A stretch of 64,000 nt of DNA from Mogibacterium sp. (lineage in GTDB: Bacteria; Bacillota; Clostridia; Peptostreptococcales; Anaerovoracaceae). Under the pieces are notes generated by a model that saw nothing but the letters and a program-made list of their open reading frames with translations, ran no database searches and had not been told where the DNA came from. Shown here piece by piece: positions 32,161 to 40,464 of the stretch. The DNA lies in the NCBI GenBank assembly GCA_017512365.1, contig JAFWGQ010000014.1:186001-250000 (forward strand), in the 5' to 3' direction. Position numbers and translations under genes: made by a program. How positions within the stretch are numbered: position 1 is the stretch's first letter; the number at the start of each line of letters is the position of its first letter.

Positions 32161-32196
32161 TTACTCTGCCTGATCGTTGTTCTTCTTATCTTCCAT
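32161..32196 (-). other. Eleven-codon open frame after bioY, possible stump of an interrupted host gene
   Basis: The ATG at 32194-32196, inside the last codons of bioY, is preceded by AAAGGAGG at an ideal distance, but the frame (MEDKKNNDQAE) ends after eleven codons at 32161. A ribosome binding site this good and stop/start coupling with bioY suggest a real gene once followed; the prophage begins about 120 bases on. It could equally be a leader peptide or a chance frame. Confidence 0.35.
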
Positions 32197-32839
32197 CTCT
32201 GTATCCTCCTTTTTCTGCCGGCAGTTCGATCTGCCTTCCGTTCTTTATACAATTCTTTTTGATATATGGAGACGCCGTCATAAAATGCCCGTCAATTATC
32301 ACTGACAGTATCGGCCTCAGTCTTCTGCAGATCTCAGCTGCCAGTATGATCTTACAGATATCAGGAACAACGAACGGCAGCACACACAGGCTGACAACGT
32401 TCATGATATCTGTACCGCTGCTGTAGACTGTGGCAAACCATATTGTTCCAAATGCATAACATACCAGGAGCCCTGCAGGCATCGATACTGTAAGGACTCT
32501 GATACTGCTGCCCCATCTGCATTCAAATCCCCACATTATCACAGCAGAGAAAAGAAATCCTATAATATATCCTCCGGTAGCACCCAGCATATAGCCGATC
32601 CCGCCTGAGAATCCTGCGAATACCGGCAAGCCGATAGCTCCCATCAGAAGATATGCGGCGATAGCCGCAGTACCCTTCCTGCCGCCTAACAGGCCTACAG
32701 TTACAAATACAGCGAAGGTCTGCAATGTAAACGGGACTGTTGCCGGTATCGTTATCCAGGAGCAGATCGCCATCAAAGCTATGCAGATGGAGATCGATGT
32801 ATAGTCGCTGATCGTATAATTATGGCTTTTAAAATGCAT
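32186..32839 (-). CDS. bioY: BioY biotin transporter substrate-binding subunit
   Basis: Encodes 217 residues, six hydrophobic segments. WITIPATVPFTLQTFAVFV, GLLGGRKGTAAIAAYLLMGAIGLPVFAG, GGIGYMLGATGGYIIGF and PDICKIILAAEI are BioY signatures. It is the membrane S-component that binds biotin and works alone or with the ECF module (not present here). The last 30 residues after RLRPILSV are longer than most BioY proteins and may reflect altered sequence at the prophage junction. A transcription terminator lies 106 bases downstream. Confidence 0.92.
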   Translation of the reverse strand: MHFKSHNYTISDYTSISICIALMAICSWITIPATVPFTLQTFAVFVTVGLLGGRKGTAAIAAYLLMGAIGLPVFAGFSGGIGYMLGATGGYIIGFLFSAVIMWGFECRWGSSIRVLTVSMPAGLLVCYAFGTIWFATVYSSGTDIMNVVSLCVLPFVVPDICKIILAAEICRRLRPILSVIIDGHFMTASPYIKKNCIKNGRQIELPAEKGGYRDGR

Positions 32840-33045
32840 TCTTATGAGTATTTTTGACCTTTTTATTTCAGCTGTGTGTACAAAGTTTATACTAGTCTAT
32901 CATCTGATTATTTACTGTGCAATCGAAAAGCACCGGGTCGAAGGATAACATTTAATATCAGTTACAGCCTTCTTTTCTTACTGCATAGGTGGTATACTTC
33001 TTAATGTAACAAAAACATTAGCGATGATGTTCGGAGGAAAATGAT

Positions 33046-33237
33046 ATGGCTAAATGTCTCAATTGCGGAATGTCCACAACCGTTCGCGGTCAGGTGGATC
33101 TCAAAGACGGCGAGATATGCATTCCATGCTTCAGGGAGTTTGGATTCAGACCGTCAGAAGCCGGTAAAATGAAGAATGTAAGCTTCTTTGATATCAAGGA
33201 CGGCGCTGAAAAGTACGATCTGAAAACAACAGAATAA
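33046..33237 (+). CDS. Small zinc-ribbon protein (DUF4428-like)
   Basis: Encodes 63 residues with GGAGG eight bases before the ATG. CLNCGMSTTVRGQ and EICIPCFREFGF form a CxxC...CxxC zinc site with a small beta unit, like DUF4428. A linker and an amphipathic end (SFFDIKDGAEKY) follow. Monocistronic: its own terminator follows at 33250. Function unknown. Confidence 0.75.
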   Translation: MAKCLNCGMSTTVRGQVDLKDGEICIPCFREFGFRPSEAGKMKNVSFFDIKDGAEKYDLKTTE

Positions 33238-33249
33238 GATGCGTGTCAA

Positions 33250-33281
33250 TAAAGGCTTTCCGGATCCGGAAAGCCTTTTGT
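33250..33281. terminator. Bidirectional terminator
   Basis: AAGGCTTTCCGGA and TCCGGAAAGCCTT make a perfect palindromic hairpin, with A- and T-rich flanks (ATAAAGG and CCTTTTG). It separates the plus-strand zinc-ribbon gene from the minus-strand secreted protein and can serve both. Confidence 0.75.
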
Positions 33282-33287
33282 TATGCC

Positions 33288-33827
33288 CTACCAGGTTACT
33301 GCTATGTCCAGCTGATACGGATTGCTGTTTGTAAATGAACCGGTGTCACACACTATGCCCTTGCCGAGAGATGTATCCACCAGGGATCCTCTCGGATGGA
33401 TATCAAGATCGGCAGCTACCATGATATAGTCTCCCAGCATCTTGCAGCCGTCATCACGGACCCAGTATTCGTCTTCATTCCCTATTCCGCGCATGATGCT
33501 GACAACACCGTCCATGTTGAGGTTATAGTACGTTTCCTTGCCGGACGGTCCTGTGATCGTTCCTCTGGTTTTGTTGAGGACAGGCCCTTTCCAGCGCTTG
33601 CTGTCTATAGCCTGTACACGGCTCGCGTCAAGCATTATCTTATGGTTTGCTGCTGCTCCTGCAAGAGCCACTGATATCACGCTGTTATTCAGCTGTGTCT
33701 GCTCTTTCAGAAGCCTTTCGCTGGAAATGCTGTATATCCCCGCTCCGGTAAAGCTGCAGGCAGTGATCTCGAGCGCGATTATAAGGCAGATTATCTGGTT
33801 TTTCCTGTTTGAAAACATCTTTTTCAT
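33288..33827 (-). CDS. Secreted protein with 3D-like/double-psi beta-barrel domain
   Basis: Encodes 179 residues. Residues 10-33 (QIICLIIALEITACSFTGAGIYS) are a signal or membrane anchor. The C-terminal half (GDYIMVAADLDIHPRGSLVDTS, GKGIVCDTGSF, PYQLDIAVTW) has the pattern of small secreted proteins with a 3D domain: an Asp near PRG, then the CDTG loop and a late Asp. Members of that fold act on peptidoglycan, but the residues here do not prove catalysis. It stands alone between two hairpins. Confidence 0.6.
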   Translation of the reverse strand: MKKMFSNRKNQIICLIIALEITACSFTGAGIYSISSERLLKEQTQLNNSVISVALAGAAANHKIMLDASRVQAIDSKRWKGPVLNKTRGTITGPSGKETYYNLNMDGVVSIMRGIGNEDEYWVRDDGCKMLGDYIMVAADLDIHPRGSLVDTSLGKGIVCDTGSFTNSNPYQLDIAVTW

Positions 33828-33907
33828 ATGAATAACCGTAATAAATTATCGTTACCTTAATTGCTGTTAAGACTTCTAAATTATACATCACAAAAAGCGG
33901 AAATCAA

Positions 33908-33949
33908 AAAAATCCATGGAATTTCAAGGGTTTGAGGCCATGGATTTTT
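33908..33949. terminator. Bidirectional terminator hairpin
   Basis: AAAAATCCATGG (33908-33919) and CCATGGATTTTT (33938-33949) form a perfect 12-bp stem with an 18-base loop and A/T tracts at the outer ends. It lies between the end of the 34031 gene and the 33827 start, so it ends the minus-strand ruvX-linked operon. Confidence 0.7.
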
Positions 33950-34030
33950 CTGTGGATTACTGTACTTCCTTATTTGAATGATGATTTCAACAAGATGTAG
34001 TATATTTCTGCAGGCTGTTTACTATATCTT

Positions 34031-35212
34031 TTATTGTTTAGATTTCTCTTCGCTTTCGGCGGATCCCTCCTGCTTCGCTTCCTCTCCTTCTGACTCTGAA
34101 GCAGGTAATTCTATATCTTCAGGGCCAAGCGCAGTACCGTCTCCTTTATATACCGCGATATTGATGACGCATTTACTGAATTCGCCATCGGCAAATATCA
34201 GATATTTTTTGTCTTTTTCTGCCTGCAGGATCAAAGCAAAATCATTGCTGTTTTCGCTCAGTGTTCCTCCGGAATTGTTGTCTTTATTGAGAGGAAACCC
34301 TTTGCTGTCGTATACCGACCCTTTTATATTGCTGTCAGAAAGCGAATATACTGCGTAATTAACAGTATCCTTTGATTTGAATCCTATTATTGAAGGACCG
34401 TTTATGCTGTACGAGCCCGGCGAATCCGCCTTGATATACGCTATCCTGCTGCATGAAACTTTCACATCAGTCTGCTTCTGCGTCAGCTCGGAAGCGCTTA
34501 CCCAGACATAGTACGAATTATCTTCTTCCAGATAGCTGATGCCCTCGGTGTTCCGGACTTCTTCATCTTCATCGTCCCTGACCATGGAGACAAATGAGAA
34601 TCCGGCCTCTTCTTTTTTTGAAAACACAGAGGTACTGAACCTGTAGAAACCGGATTCTTTCGGTCTGAACAGAACAGAAGACATTTCGTCATCATTCATG
34701 CTGACTGTGACCGGCTCGGCTTCTGTCAATTCTATCGGAGCCGTATCTTCCGTAAGCTTCGTTACAGTCAGCCTGAAGGATCCGCTGCATCCCCGGTCAT
34801 CATTATCCGCGATCGCATTTATGATGACAAAGCATTCGCTGTCTTCTGACAGGAACTCGGACCCCGAAATGCTGTCAGCATGATCATTGAAATTATCAGC
34901 AATGATAAAATCGTTCAGATCCCTGTCACATACACTCATAGTGATAAACACGTCGTCATCGGTTTTTATATCTGAGACTGTAAAAGAATACTCGGCGTCT
35001 TCCTCAGGCGTGAATGTATAGACCGGGATCCTGTGCCGGCCTATCTTATAAGGTCCGACGTGATCGAATTCGACCTCTTCTGTCTCATCCTGAATCAGGT
35101 CGCTGGCAAACTCTTTCATTACGAGATTGGGATCATTCCTCATGACGTCTGCGGCCGCTACCAGAACTAAAGCAAGAACGGCAGCTGCTATGATAAGTAT
35201 TTTTTTCTTCAT
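34031..35212 (-). CDS. Membrane-anchored extracellular protein with PPC-like repeats
   Basis: Encodes 393 residues. Residues 1-22 are a signal anchor (KKKILIIAAAVLALVLVAAA). The body repeats beta units of the pre-peptidase type (FTPEEDAEYSFTVSDIK, RPKESGFYRFSTSVFS, GSYSINGPSII). The end is a disordered Glu/Ser tail (SESEGEEAKQEGSAES). No catalytic motif is seen. It overlaps the upstream secreted gene by four bases, so the two are coupled. Function unknown. Confidence 0.65.
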   Translation of the reverse strand: MKKKILIIAAAVLALVLVAAADVMRNDPNLVMKEFASDLIQDETEEVEFDHVGPYKIGRHRIPVYTFTPEEDAEYSFTVSDIKTDDDVFITMSVCDRDLNDFIIADNFNDHADSISGSEFLSEDSECFVIINAIADNDDRGCSGSFRLTVTKLTEDTAPIELTEAEPVTVSMNDDEMSSVLFRPKESGFYRFSTSVFSKKEEAGFSFVSMVRDDEDEEVRNTEGISYLEEDNSYYVWVSASELTQKQTDVKVSCSRIAYIKADSPGSYSINGPSIIGFKSKDTVNYAVYSLSDSNIKGSVYDSKGFPLNKDNNSGGTLSENSNDFALILQAEKDKKYLIFADGEFSKCVINIAVYKGDGTALGPEDIELPASESEGEEAKQEGSAESEEKSKQ

Positions 35213-36303
35213 TTCTTTTTACCCCAGAGCGATTTCTTTACTGCCAGTATCCTGTCTGTATTTATGACGGCATTCTTCCATCTTTTTGATCCTGCTTCGA
35301 AATTGATGTAGATCGTTCCGTTTTCAACAAGGATCTCCTCGTTCATCTTGGGAACTTCTACCCTGCTGTTCTCTCTATCTCCGACATAAAGGTTTGCTGT
35401 TCCCTCCCTGAGCGGAGCTATGTTGTATCTGGTTATGAACGAAGACTTTACTCTCGATGAAGAACCTTTGTATGAGCTCGAAACATAAAGATCATTTCCT
35501 TCTATATCGCATCCCTGCGCACTTGAGTCTATGCCGGATATCACCGAATACATGAGTGTGTTGAGCCTGACGCCTTTGTCATCCTCAACTATCGTATATC
35601 CGTTTATATAGGCCTCCCTGGTGTCCTTTGATCCCATGTAGGTCCCTACCCAGAGTATACCGTCATCACATTCGAGGAATGAAGGCTTGTTGTTGATATA
35701 GACCCTTCCGGACATCTCGCGTGAACGGATCTCATAGAGAGGCTGATCTGCCATCCGGAGGAAATCTTCATAATCGATGTATTGTACGAAAGGCTCTCCC
35801 TTGTACTTATCGGATGTATCTCCGGTCAGCCATATGCGCTTGCCGTCATATGCTATTCCGCCTACGTGATATTTGTTCGGGACAGTGATCGTAGATACAA
35901 GTTCTGCAGTACGGGCATCTACAGCATATATGACAGACCTGTTCTTCTTTTTTGCGTCATAGGCGGTGATCAGCCAGTAGTCTCCGGTGCTGCAGAGACC
36001 CTGAGGTATGTATTCGTCTGATGTACCTGTATTATTCCTGTTGACATAGCATGTTTCGATCAGTCCCGGTATCGGATAAGTCTTTTCATCGACCATGCCT
36101 GACGACAGTTTTTTGCTTACGCTCTCCATCCTCCTCTCAAGAGCCTGCCTGTACTGACTGTGTTCGTGATATTTCTTGTATTCAAAAGACGACTGCTCCG
36201 CATGTACTTCCGCAGTCGTCACTGATACCGAAGTCAGCATCAGCATGAATATTATCAGCCCGGATACGAGATGTTTTGTCATGCTTTGCAGATGATCCAT
36301 CAT
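35209..36303 (-). CDS. Secreted beta-propeller-like protein
   Basis: Encodes 364 residues. A hydrophobic segment (LVSGLIIFMLMLTSVSVTTAEVHA, about 12-35) is a signal peptide with likely cleavage after AEVHA. The rest has propeller-like repeats (YWLITAYDAKKKNRSVIYAVDA, VGGIAYDGKRIWLTGDTS, ILWVGTYMGSKD, NGTIYINFEAGS). The start region overlaps the end of ruvX by four bases and the end overlaps the next gene. No enzyme motif is recognised. The second ATG at 36300 (five bases from GGGGAG) is an equally good start. Confidence 0.65.
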   Translation of the reverse strand: MMDHLQSMTKHLVSGLIIFMLMLTSVSVTTAEVHAEQSSFEYKKYHEHSQYRQALERRMESVSKKLSSGMVDEKTYPIPGLIETCYVNRNNTGTSDEYIPQGLCSTGDYWLITAYDAKKKNRSVIYAVDARTAELVSTITVPNKYHVGGIAYDGKRIWLTGDTSDKYKGEPFVQYIDYEDFLRMADQPLYEIRSREMSGRVYINNKPSFLECDDGILWVGTYMGSKDTREAYINGYTIVEDDKGVRLNTLMYSVISGIDSSAQGCDIEGNDLYVSSSYKGSSSRVKSSFITRYNIAPLREGTANLYVGDRENSRVEVPKMNEEILVENGTIYINFEAGSKRWKNAVINTDRILAVKKSLWGKKK

Positions 36304-36740
36304 TCTCCCCGCGGCATTCTGTCAAGATATCTCTGCAGGATAACTATGGCAGCCTGCCTGTCGATTATCTTTTTGCGGTCTTCCCTGCTCATGTCGGCTT
36401 CGATGAGGACTTCTTCAGCTTCTGCTGTCGAATACCTTTCATCCTGCCATTCAACCTTCACCTTTGAAAGAGGTCCTGAGCTCTTAAGCTTGTTTTCAAG
36501 CATAGTCCTGAAGTCCCGGACCTTCTGAGTCTGGACCGAATCGCTGCCGTCAAGAGAGAGAGGAAGACCTATGACCACCGTATTGCAGCCATACTCATTT
36601 ATGTAATCGATGACTTTGCCGGTATCCTTGCGTATCCCGACTCTTTCTATAGTGGTCACTCCTGTGGCGATAACGCCAAGAGGGTCGCTTACCGCGACCC
36701 CCACAGTTTTGCTTCCAACGTCAAGTCCGAGTATCCTCAT
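36300..36740 (-). CDS. ruvX: Putative pre-16S rRNA nuclease / Holliday junction resolvase (YqgF)
   Basis: Encodes 146 residues. MRILGLDVGSKTVGVAVSD supplies the first catalytic Asp of the RNase H-like fold, TVVIGLPLSLDGSD the middle segment, and EWQDERYSTAEAEEVL the later Glu/Asp. IIDRQAAIVILQRYLD ends the family pattern. YqgF processes 16S rRNA precursors and has been proposed as a resolvase. The ATG at 36738-36740 overlaps the ireB stop. It belongs to the alaS-ireB-ruvX group conserved across Firmicutes. Confidence 0.95.
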   Translation of the reverse strand: MRILGLDVGSKTVGVAVSDPLGVIATGVTTIERVGIRKDTGKVIDYINEYGCNTVVIGLPLSLDGSDSVQTQKVRDFRTMLENKLKSSGPLSKVKVEWQDERYSTAEAEEVLIEADMSREDRKKIIDRQAAIVILQRYLDRMPRGE

Positions 36741-36988
36741 CAATTGATGCCGAGATAATTTACAAGGATCTCCTCGAGGAGCTCGTCTCTGTCCATCTTG
36801 AGGATGAGGTTTCTTGCATTGTTGTGACTTGTGATATATGAAGGATCACCGGAAGTGAGATATCCCACGATCTGATCGATCGCGTTGTATCCGCGGTCAT
36901 TAAGAGCCGAATAGATCTCTATGAGCGCTTCCTTTTTATTTAGCTGACTGTCCTTGAACCCTTCAAACATGATTGTGTTCTTGCTCAT
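36740..36988 (-). CDS. ireB: IreB family regulatory phosphoprotein (UPF0297)
   Basis: Encodes 82 residues: TIMFEGFKDSQLNKKEALIEIYSALNDRGYNAIDQIVGYLTSGDPSYITSHNNARN is the complete UPF0297 signature. In Enterococcus IreB is a substrate of the Ser/Thr kinase IreK and influences cephalosporin resistance. It lies between alaS (15 bases upstream) and ruvX (one-base overlap). Confidence 0.95.
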   Translation of the reverse strand: MSKNTIMFEGFKDSQLNKKEALIEIYSALNDRGYNAIDQIVGYLTSGDPSYITSHNNARNLILKMDRDELLEEILVNYLGIN

Positions 36989-37003
36989 AACTGCTCCTTC
37001 CTG

Positions 37004-39619
37004 TCACCCTGCGATAAGCTCTTCAGCTTTGGCAAACGCCGCGTCGACCTTTGACGGATCCTTGGCGCCGGCCTGAGCCATATTGGCCTTGCCGCCGCCG
37101 CCTCCTCCTGCGGCCGCAGCGATATCCTTGATGAGCTTTCCTGCGTGATATCCCCTTCCGATCAGGTCTTCGCTTACGGATACGATGAAAGTTACCTTTC
37201 CGTCATTTACCGCCGCGAATACCATGACCACATCATCGGTCTTTTCCTTCACAGCATCAGAGATGCTTCTGAGCTGATCGACGTCTGTGTTTTCGAACTT
37301 TTTGGCGATCAGCTTTATACCGCTGATCTCTTTTGCTGAGCTGATTATACCATCAACCGAGCCGCTTATCTCATCAGACTTAATAGATTTAATGGTATTT
37401 TCAAGCGATTTTATATCTGCCATGACCTGACCGGCTTTTCTTGTCAGGTCTGCTTCGCTTGACTTGAGTGCAGCGGCAACATCGCTGATAGTAGTTTCCT
37501 TGCCTGCCAGATACCTGACGACATTTGATCCTGTGATAGCTTCGATACGCCTCACACCTGCCGCGATACCGGCTTCGCTTATGATCTTGAAGCCGCCTAC
37601 CTTGCCTGTGTTGTCGATATGCGTACCGCCGCAGAACTCGATGCTGTAGTCTCCCATGCTGACGACTCTGACGATATCCCCGTACTTTTCGCCGAAAATT
37701 GCCATGGCACCGAGCTTCTTTGCATCTTCTATAGGCATCTCTTCCATCTTTATCGGAAGGTATTCATCGACCCTCTGATTGACGATGTCCTCGACCTTTT
37801 CTATCTCTTCCTTTGTCATAGGCTGGAAGTGGTTGAAGTCGAATCTCAGATAATTGTCATCGACATACGAGCCGGCCTGCATGACATGATCTCCGAGAAC
37901 GTCTCTCAGGGCCTGCTGCATGAGGTGTGTGGCAGAGTGGCCTCTCGCTATCCTGTGTCTTCTGACAGCATCTATCTGAAGCGAGACCTTGTCTCCGGCT
38001 TTGATCTTCATGGCCGCTCCGGTATCGTCCTCATGGATGACGTGCAGGTAGATCCCGTTCTCCTTAACGACGTCCACGACTCTGAATCTGTCATCATCGA
38101 GTACGATATAACCTGTATCGAATACCTGACCGCCGCTTGTAGCGTAGAACGGTGTGCGGTCGAATATGACGAACCTTCTCTTCTCATCGAAGCTTCCGGT
38201 ATACAGAACCTCCGCATCCGCGCTCTCCTCTGTATATCCGAGGAATTCGGTATGAGGGAGATCGCTGTATTCGGATGCGTCTCTCCAGGCGTCTTCGTCG
38301 GTATCTCTCTGGTGGGCTCTGGCAAGCTCCTTTTGAGCGCTCATGCAGTCGTTGAAGCCGTCTATGTCAGCGTTCTTTCCGTTTTCTTCGAGTATCTCCT
38401 GAGTGACCTCAAGCGGGAATCCGTAGGTATCGTAAAGCTTGAACGCAAGACCTCCCGGGAGGATCTTCTCGCCCTTTTCGTCCATGTCAGCCATGTATCC
38501 TTCAAGGATCTCCATGCCCCTGTCGAGAGTCTTGGCGAAGTTGTCCTCTTCGATCTTGATGATCTTCATGATGTAGTCATGGTTATCGACGAGTTCAGGA
38601 TACGCCTTGCCGGAAGTCTCAACAACGCTTTCGGCGAGCTCGACGAGCGGATTGGCCTGAGTGATCCCGAGCAGCTTGCAGTGCCTTGCGGCGCGTCTGA
38701 TGATCCTCTTGAGGATGTATCCCCTGCCTTCATTGCTCGGAAGTATGCCGTCACCGATCATGAACGTCATCGATCTCAGGTGGTCAGTAATGATCCTTAC
38801 GCTGACATCGACCTTGTGGTTGCCCGACATGTATTCGACTCCTGCCATTTTGCAGATCGCGTCTCTTATGTACTTTACAGTATCGACATCGAAGATCGAA
38901 TTCACATCCTGAAGTATGCAGGCAAGCCTTTCGAGGCCCATTCCTGTATCGATGTTCGGATGAGCGAGTCTCGGATAGGATCCGTCCTCCTGTCTGTCGA
39001 ACTGCGTGAACACGTGGTTCCAGAACTCAAGGTATCTGTCGCAGTCGCATCCGGGCTTGCAGTCAGGACTTCCGCATCCCCACTCAGGTCCGCGGTCGTA
39101 ATAGATCTCGGAGCAAGGTCCGCAAGGGCCGAGCCCGATCTCCCAGAAGTTGTCTTCCTTTCCAAGACGGATGATCTTTTCTTCCGGCATTCCTATGATG
39201 TCTCTCCAGATCTCGAACGCCTCATCGTCATCTTCGTATATCGTCGCCCAGAGCCTATCCTCGGGCATTTCAAGCCATTCCGTGCAGAACTCCCAGCCCC
39301 ACTGCAACGACTCCTTCTTGAAGTAATCGCCGAAGCTGAAGTTGCCGAGCATCTCAAAGAAGGTGCCGTGGCGCGCGGTCTTGCCTACGTTTTCTATATC
39401 GTTTGTTCTGATGCACTTCTGGCAGGTCGTCATCCTCTTTTTGGGAGGAGTCTCCACACCTGCGAAATAAGGCTTCAGCGGAGCCATGCCTGAATTGATG
39501 ATAAGCAGGCTCTTGTCATTTCTGGGGATAAGCGACGCAGAACCGCCCGGATAGTGGTCCTTGCTGACAAAGAAATCCCTGAACATGTCTCTTATTTCAT
39601 TTACTCCGAGTTTTTTCAT
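37004..39619 (-). CDS. alaS: Alanyl-tRNA synthetase
   Basis: Encodes 871 residues from the ATG at 39617-39619 (MKKLGVNEIRDMF), preceded by AGGAG eight bases away; an upstream ATG eight codons earlier lacks this. The N-terminal class II core, the editing domain with RGHSATHLMQQALR and EFCGGTHIDNTGKVGGF (zinc ligands), and the Gly-rich C-Ala end (AAAGGGGGGKANMAQAG) are all present. It charges tRNA-Ala and clears mischarged Ser. First gene of the alaS-ireB-ruvX operon. Confidence 0.97.
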   Translation of the reverse strand: MKKLGVNEIRDMFRDFFVSKDHYPGGSASLIPRNDKSLLIINSGMAPLKPYFAGVETPPKKRMTTCQKCIRTNDIENVGKTARHGTFFEMLGNFSFGDYFKKESLQWGWEFCTEWLEMPEDRLWATIYEDDDEAFEIWRDIIGMPEEKIIRLGKEDNFWEIGLGPCGPCSEIYYDRGPEWGCGSPDCKPGCDCDRYLEFWNHVFTQFDRQEDGSYPRLAHPNIDTGMGLERLACILQDVNSIFDVDTVKYIRDAICKMAGVEYMSGNHKVDVSVRIITDHLRSMTFMIGDGILPSNEGRGYILKRIIRRAARHCKLLGITQANPLVELAESVVETSGKAYPELVDNHDYIMKIIKIEEDNFAKTLDRGMEILEGYMADMDEKGEKILPGGLAFKLYDTYGFPLEVTQEILEENGKNADIDGFNDCMSAQKELARAHQRDTDEDAWRDASEYSDLPHTEFLGYTEESADAEVLYTGSFDEKRRFVIFDRTPFYATSGGQVFDTGYIVLDDDRFRVVDVVKENGIYLHVIHEDDTGAAMKIKAGDKVSLQIDAVRRHRIARGHSATHLMQQALRDVLGDHVMQAGSYVDDNYLRFDFNHFQPMTKEEIEKVEDIVNQRVDEYLPIKMEEMPIEDAKKLGAMAIFGEKYGDIVRVVSMGDYSIEFCGGTHIDNTGKVGGFKIISEAGIAAGVRRIEAITGSNVVRYLAGKETTISDVAAALKSSEADLTRKAGQVMADIKSLENTIKSIKSDEISGSVDGIISSAKEISGIKLIAKKFENTDVDQLRSISDAVKEKTDDVVMVFAAVNDGKVTFIVSVSEDLIGRGYHAGKLIKDIAAAAGGGGGGKANMAQAGAKDPSKVDAAFAKAEELIAG

Positions 39620-39666
39620 TTTTCTGTCTCCTGTCATCCGCAAAAATCCCTATTATTATAACACTT

Positions 39667-39867
39667 TCAGCTTGGCATTTCACCATTTGTTATATTTGTG
39701 TCGTCGACTATCTCTATGGATTCCAGCGAAGCTCTGACATCAGACCTGATCTCATCGAGGAATTCCTGTCTGAGTTCGTGCTGTTCAGCTCTTTCCTCCT
39801 CGGTAAGGCCTTCTGCCTTTGACTTGTGAGCCAATTCGTTTATTCTGTCAATTTTTGTTTTTTCCAT
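39667..39867 (-). CDS. DUF896 family protein (YnzC-like)
   Basis: Encodes 66 residues from the ATG at 39865-39867 (MEKTKIDRINELAHKSKAEG). KIDRINELAHKSKAEGLTEEERAEQHELRQEFLDEIRSDVR is the full DUF896/YnzC two-helix signature. YnzC proteins are small cytoplasmic helical hairpins of unknown role; in Bacillus they lie with SOS genes. The ribosome binding site (AAAGG) is inside one arm of a perfect 12-base inverted repeat (see 39874-39927). The last 13 residues are extra. Confidence 0.88.
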   Translation of the reverse strand: MEKTKIDRINELAHKSKAEGLTEEERAEQHELRQEFLDEIRSDVRASLESIEIVDDTNITNGEMPS

Positions 39868-39873
39868 AATAAA

Positions 39874-39927
39874 ACTGCCTTTCGTCTTTAATGATCCGTA
39901 CATCGATAATCTAACACGAAAGGCAGT
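39874..39927 (-). promoter_or_regulatory. 12-bp inverted repeat covering the DUF896 ribosome binding site
   Basis: ACTGCCTTTCGT (39874-39885) and ACGAAAGGCAGT (39916-39927) are perfect complements separated by 30 bases. On the minus strand the downstream arm holds the AAAGG ribosome binding site and is followed by TTTTATT then the ATG. The hairpin could block translation, or act as a terminator for the upstream gene. Confidence 0.65.
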
Positions 39928-39933
39928 ATAAAC

Positions 39934-40449
39934 TCAACAGCCGGACATCTCGGTCCATAGTCTGCGGTCCACTTCATCCTTGAGATGCAGGAGGAATACC
40001 TTTGCAGTCGGTTTAGTTTCGAATCTGTCCATGAACGGACAGTTCATTTTTCCGTTTTTTATATACAGACGGTAAGCAGCGTCGATAGAATTCCTGATAT
40101 TGTGCTCGATCCTTGCTATGCCGTTTATGTCATGCTTTCTTGCAATATGAGGATAGATGTCTTTGCTGAGACATACGTCGAGTGTTCCGTGATCGGTTAT
40201 TATGCAGACCGCGTCCTTTATATATGTGTAACCGCGGCTCTTTATGTTGATGCTGCACTCATTCAGCAGGTCGTGTATAACGGTCATGAGTTTCATGTTA
40301 TGGTGATACAGGTCTTTTTCCGCTCTTTCAGACGGATCGAACGCATATGTGAGATGTTTTCTTGTCCTGACATGCTTTCCGACTTCGGAAATCTCGCGGA
40401 TCAGGTCTTTGATCAGCTGATATTCGTAATGGTTTCTTTCCGTTTTCAT
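39934..40449 (-). CDS. Stand-alone Spo0A C-terminal-like DNA-binding protein
   Basis: Encodes 171 residues from the ATG at 40447-40449, AAAGGAG eight bases upstream. Residues about 50-130 (VIHDLLNECSINIKSRGYTYIKDAVCIITD, LSKDIYPHIARKHD, ARIEHNIRNSIDAAYRL) follow the Spo0A effector-domain pattern, including the recognition region around IARIEHNIRNSIDAA. No receiver domain precedes it. Spo0A is the sporulation master regulator; a domain without receiver would bind DNA unphosphorylated or do something else. It lies between comEA and DUF896. Confidence 0.75.
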   Translation of the reverse strand: MKTERNHYEYQLIKDLIREISEVGKHVRTRKHLTYAFDPSERAEKDLYHHNMKLMTVIHDLLNECSINIKSRGYTYIKDAVCIITDHGTLDVCLSKDIYPHIARKHDINGIARIEHNIRNSIDAAYRLYIKNGKMNCPFMDRFETKPTAKVFLLHLKDEVDRRLWTEMSGC

Positions 40450-40464
40450 GGTCACATCTCCTTT

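Noticed and set aside
32840..33045. BirA operator or promoter upstream of bioY
   Set aside because: The partial motif near GTATAAAC is not a convincing inverted repeat of the BirA type.
33685..33891. 68-codon minus frame upstream of the 3D-like gene
   Set aside because: Overlaps the signal peptide region of the real gene in another frame and has no ribosome binding site.
37619..39493. 624-codon plus-strand frame
   Set aside because: It lies wholly antisense to alaS, has no ribosome binding site or known domain, and arises from codon bias of the real gene.
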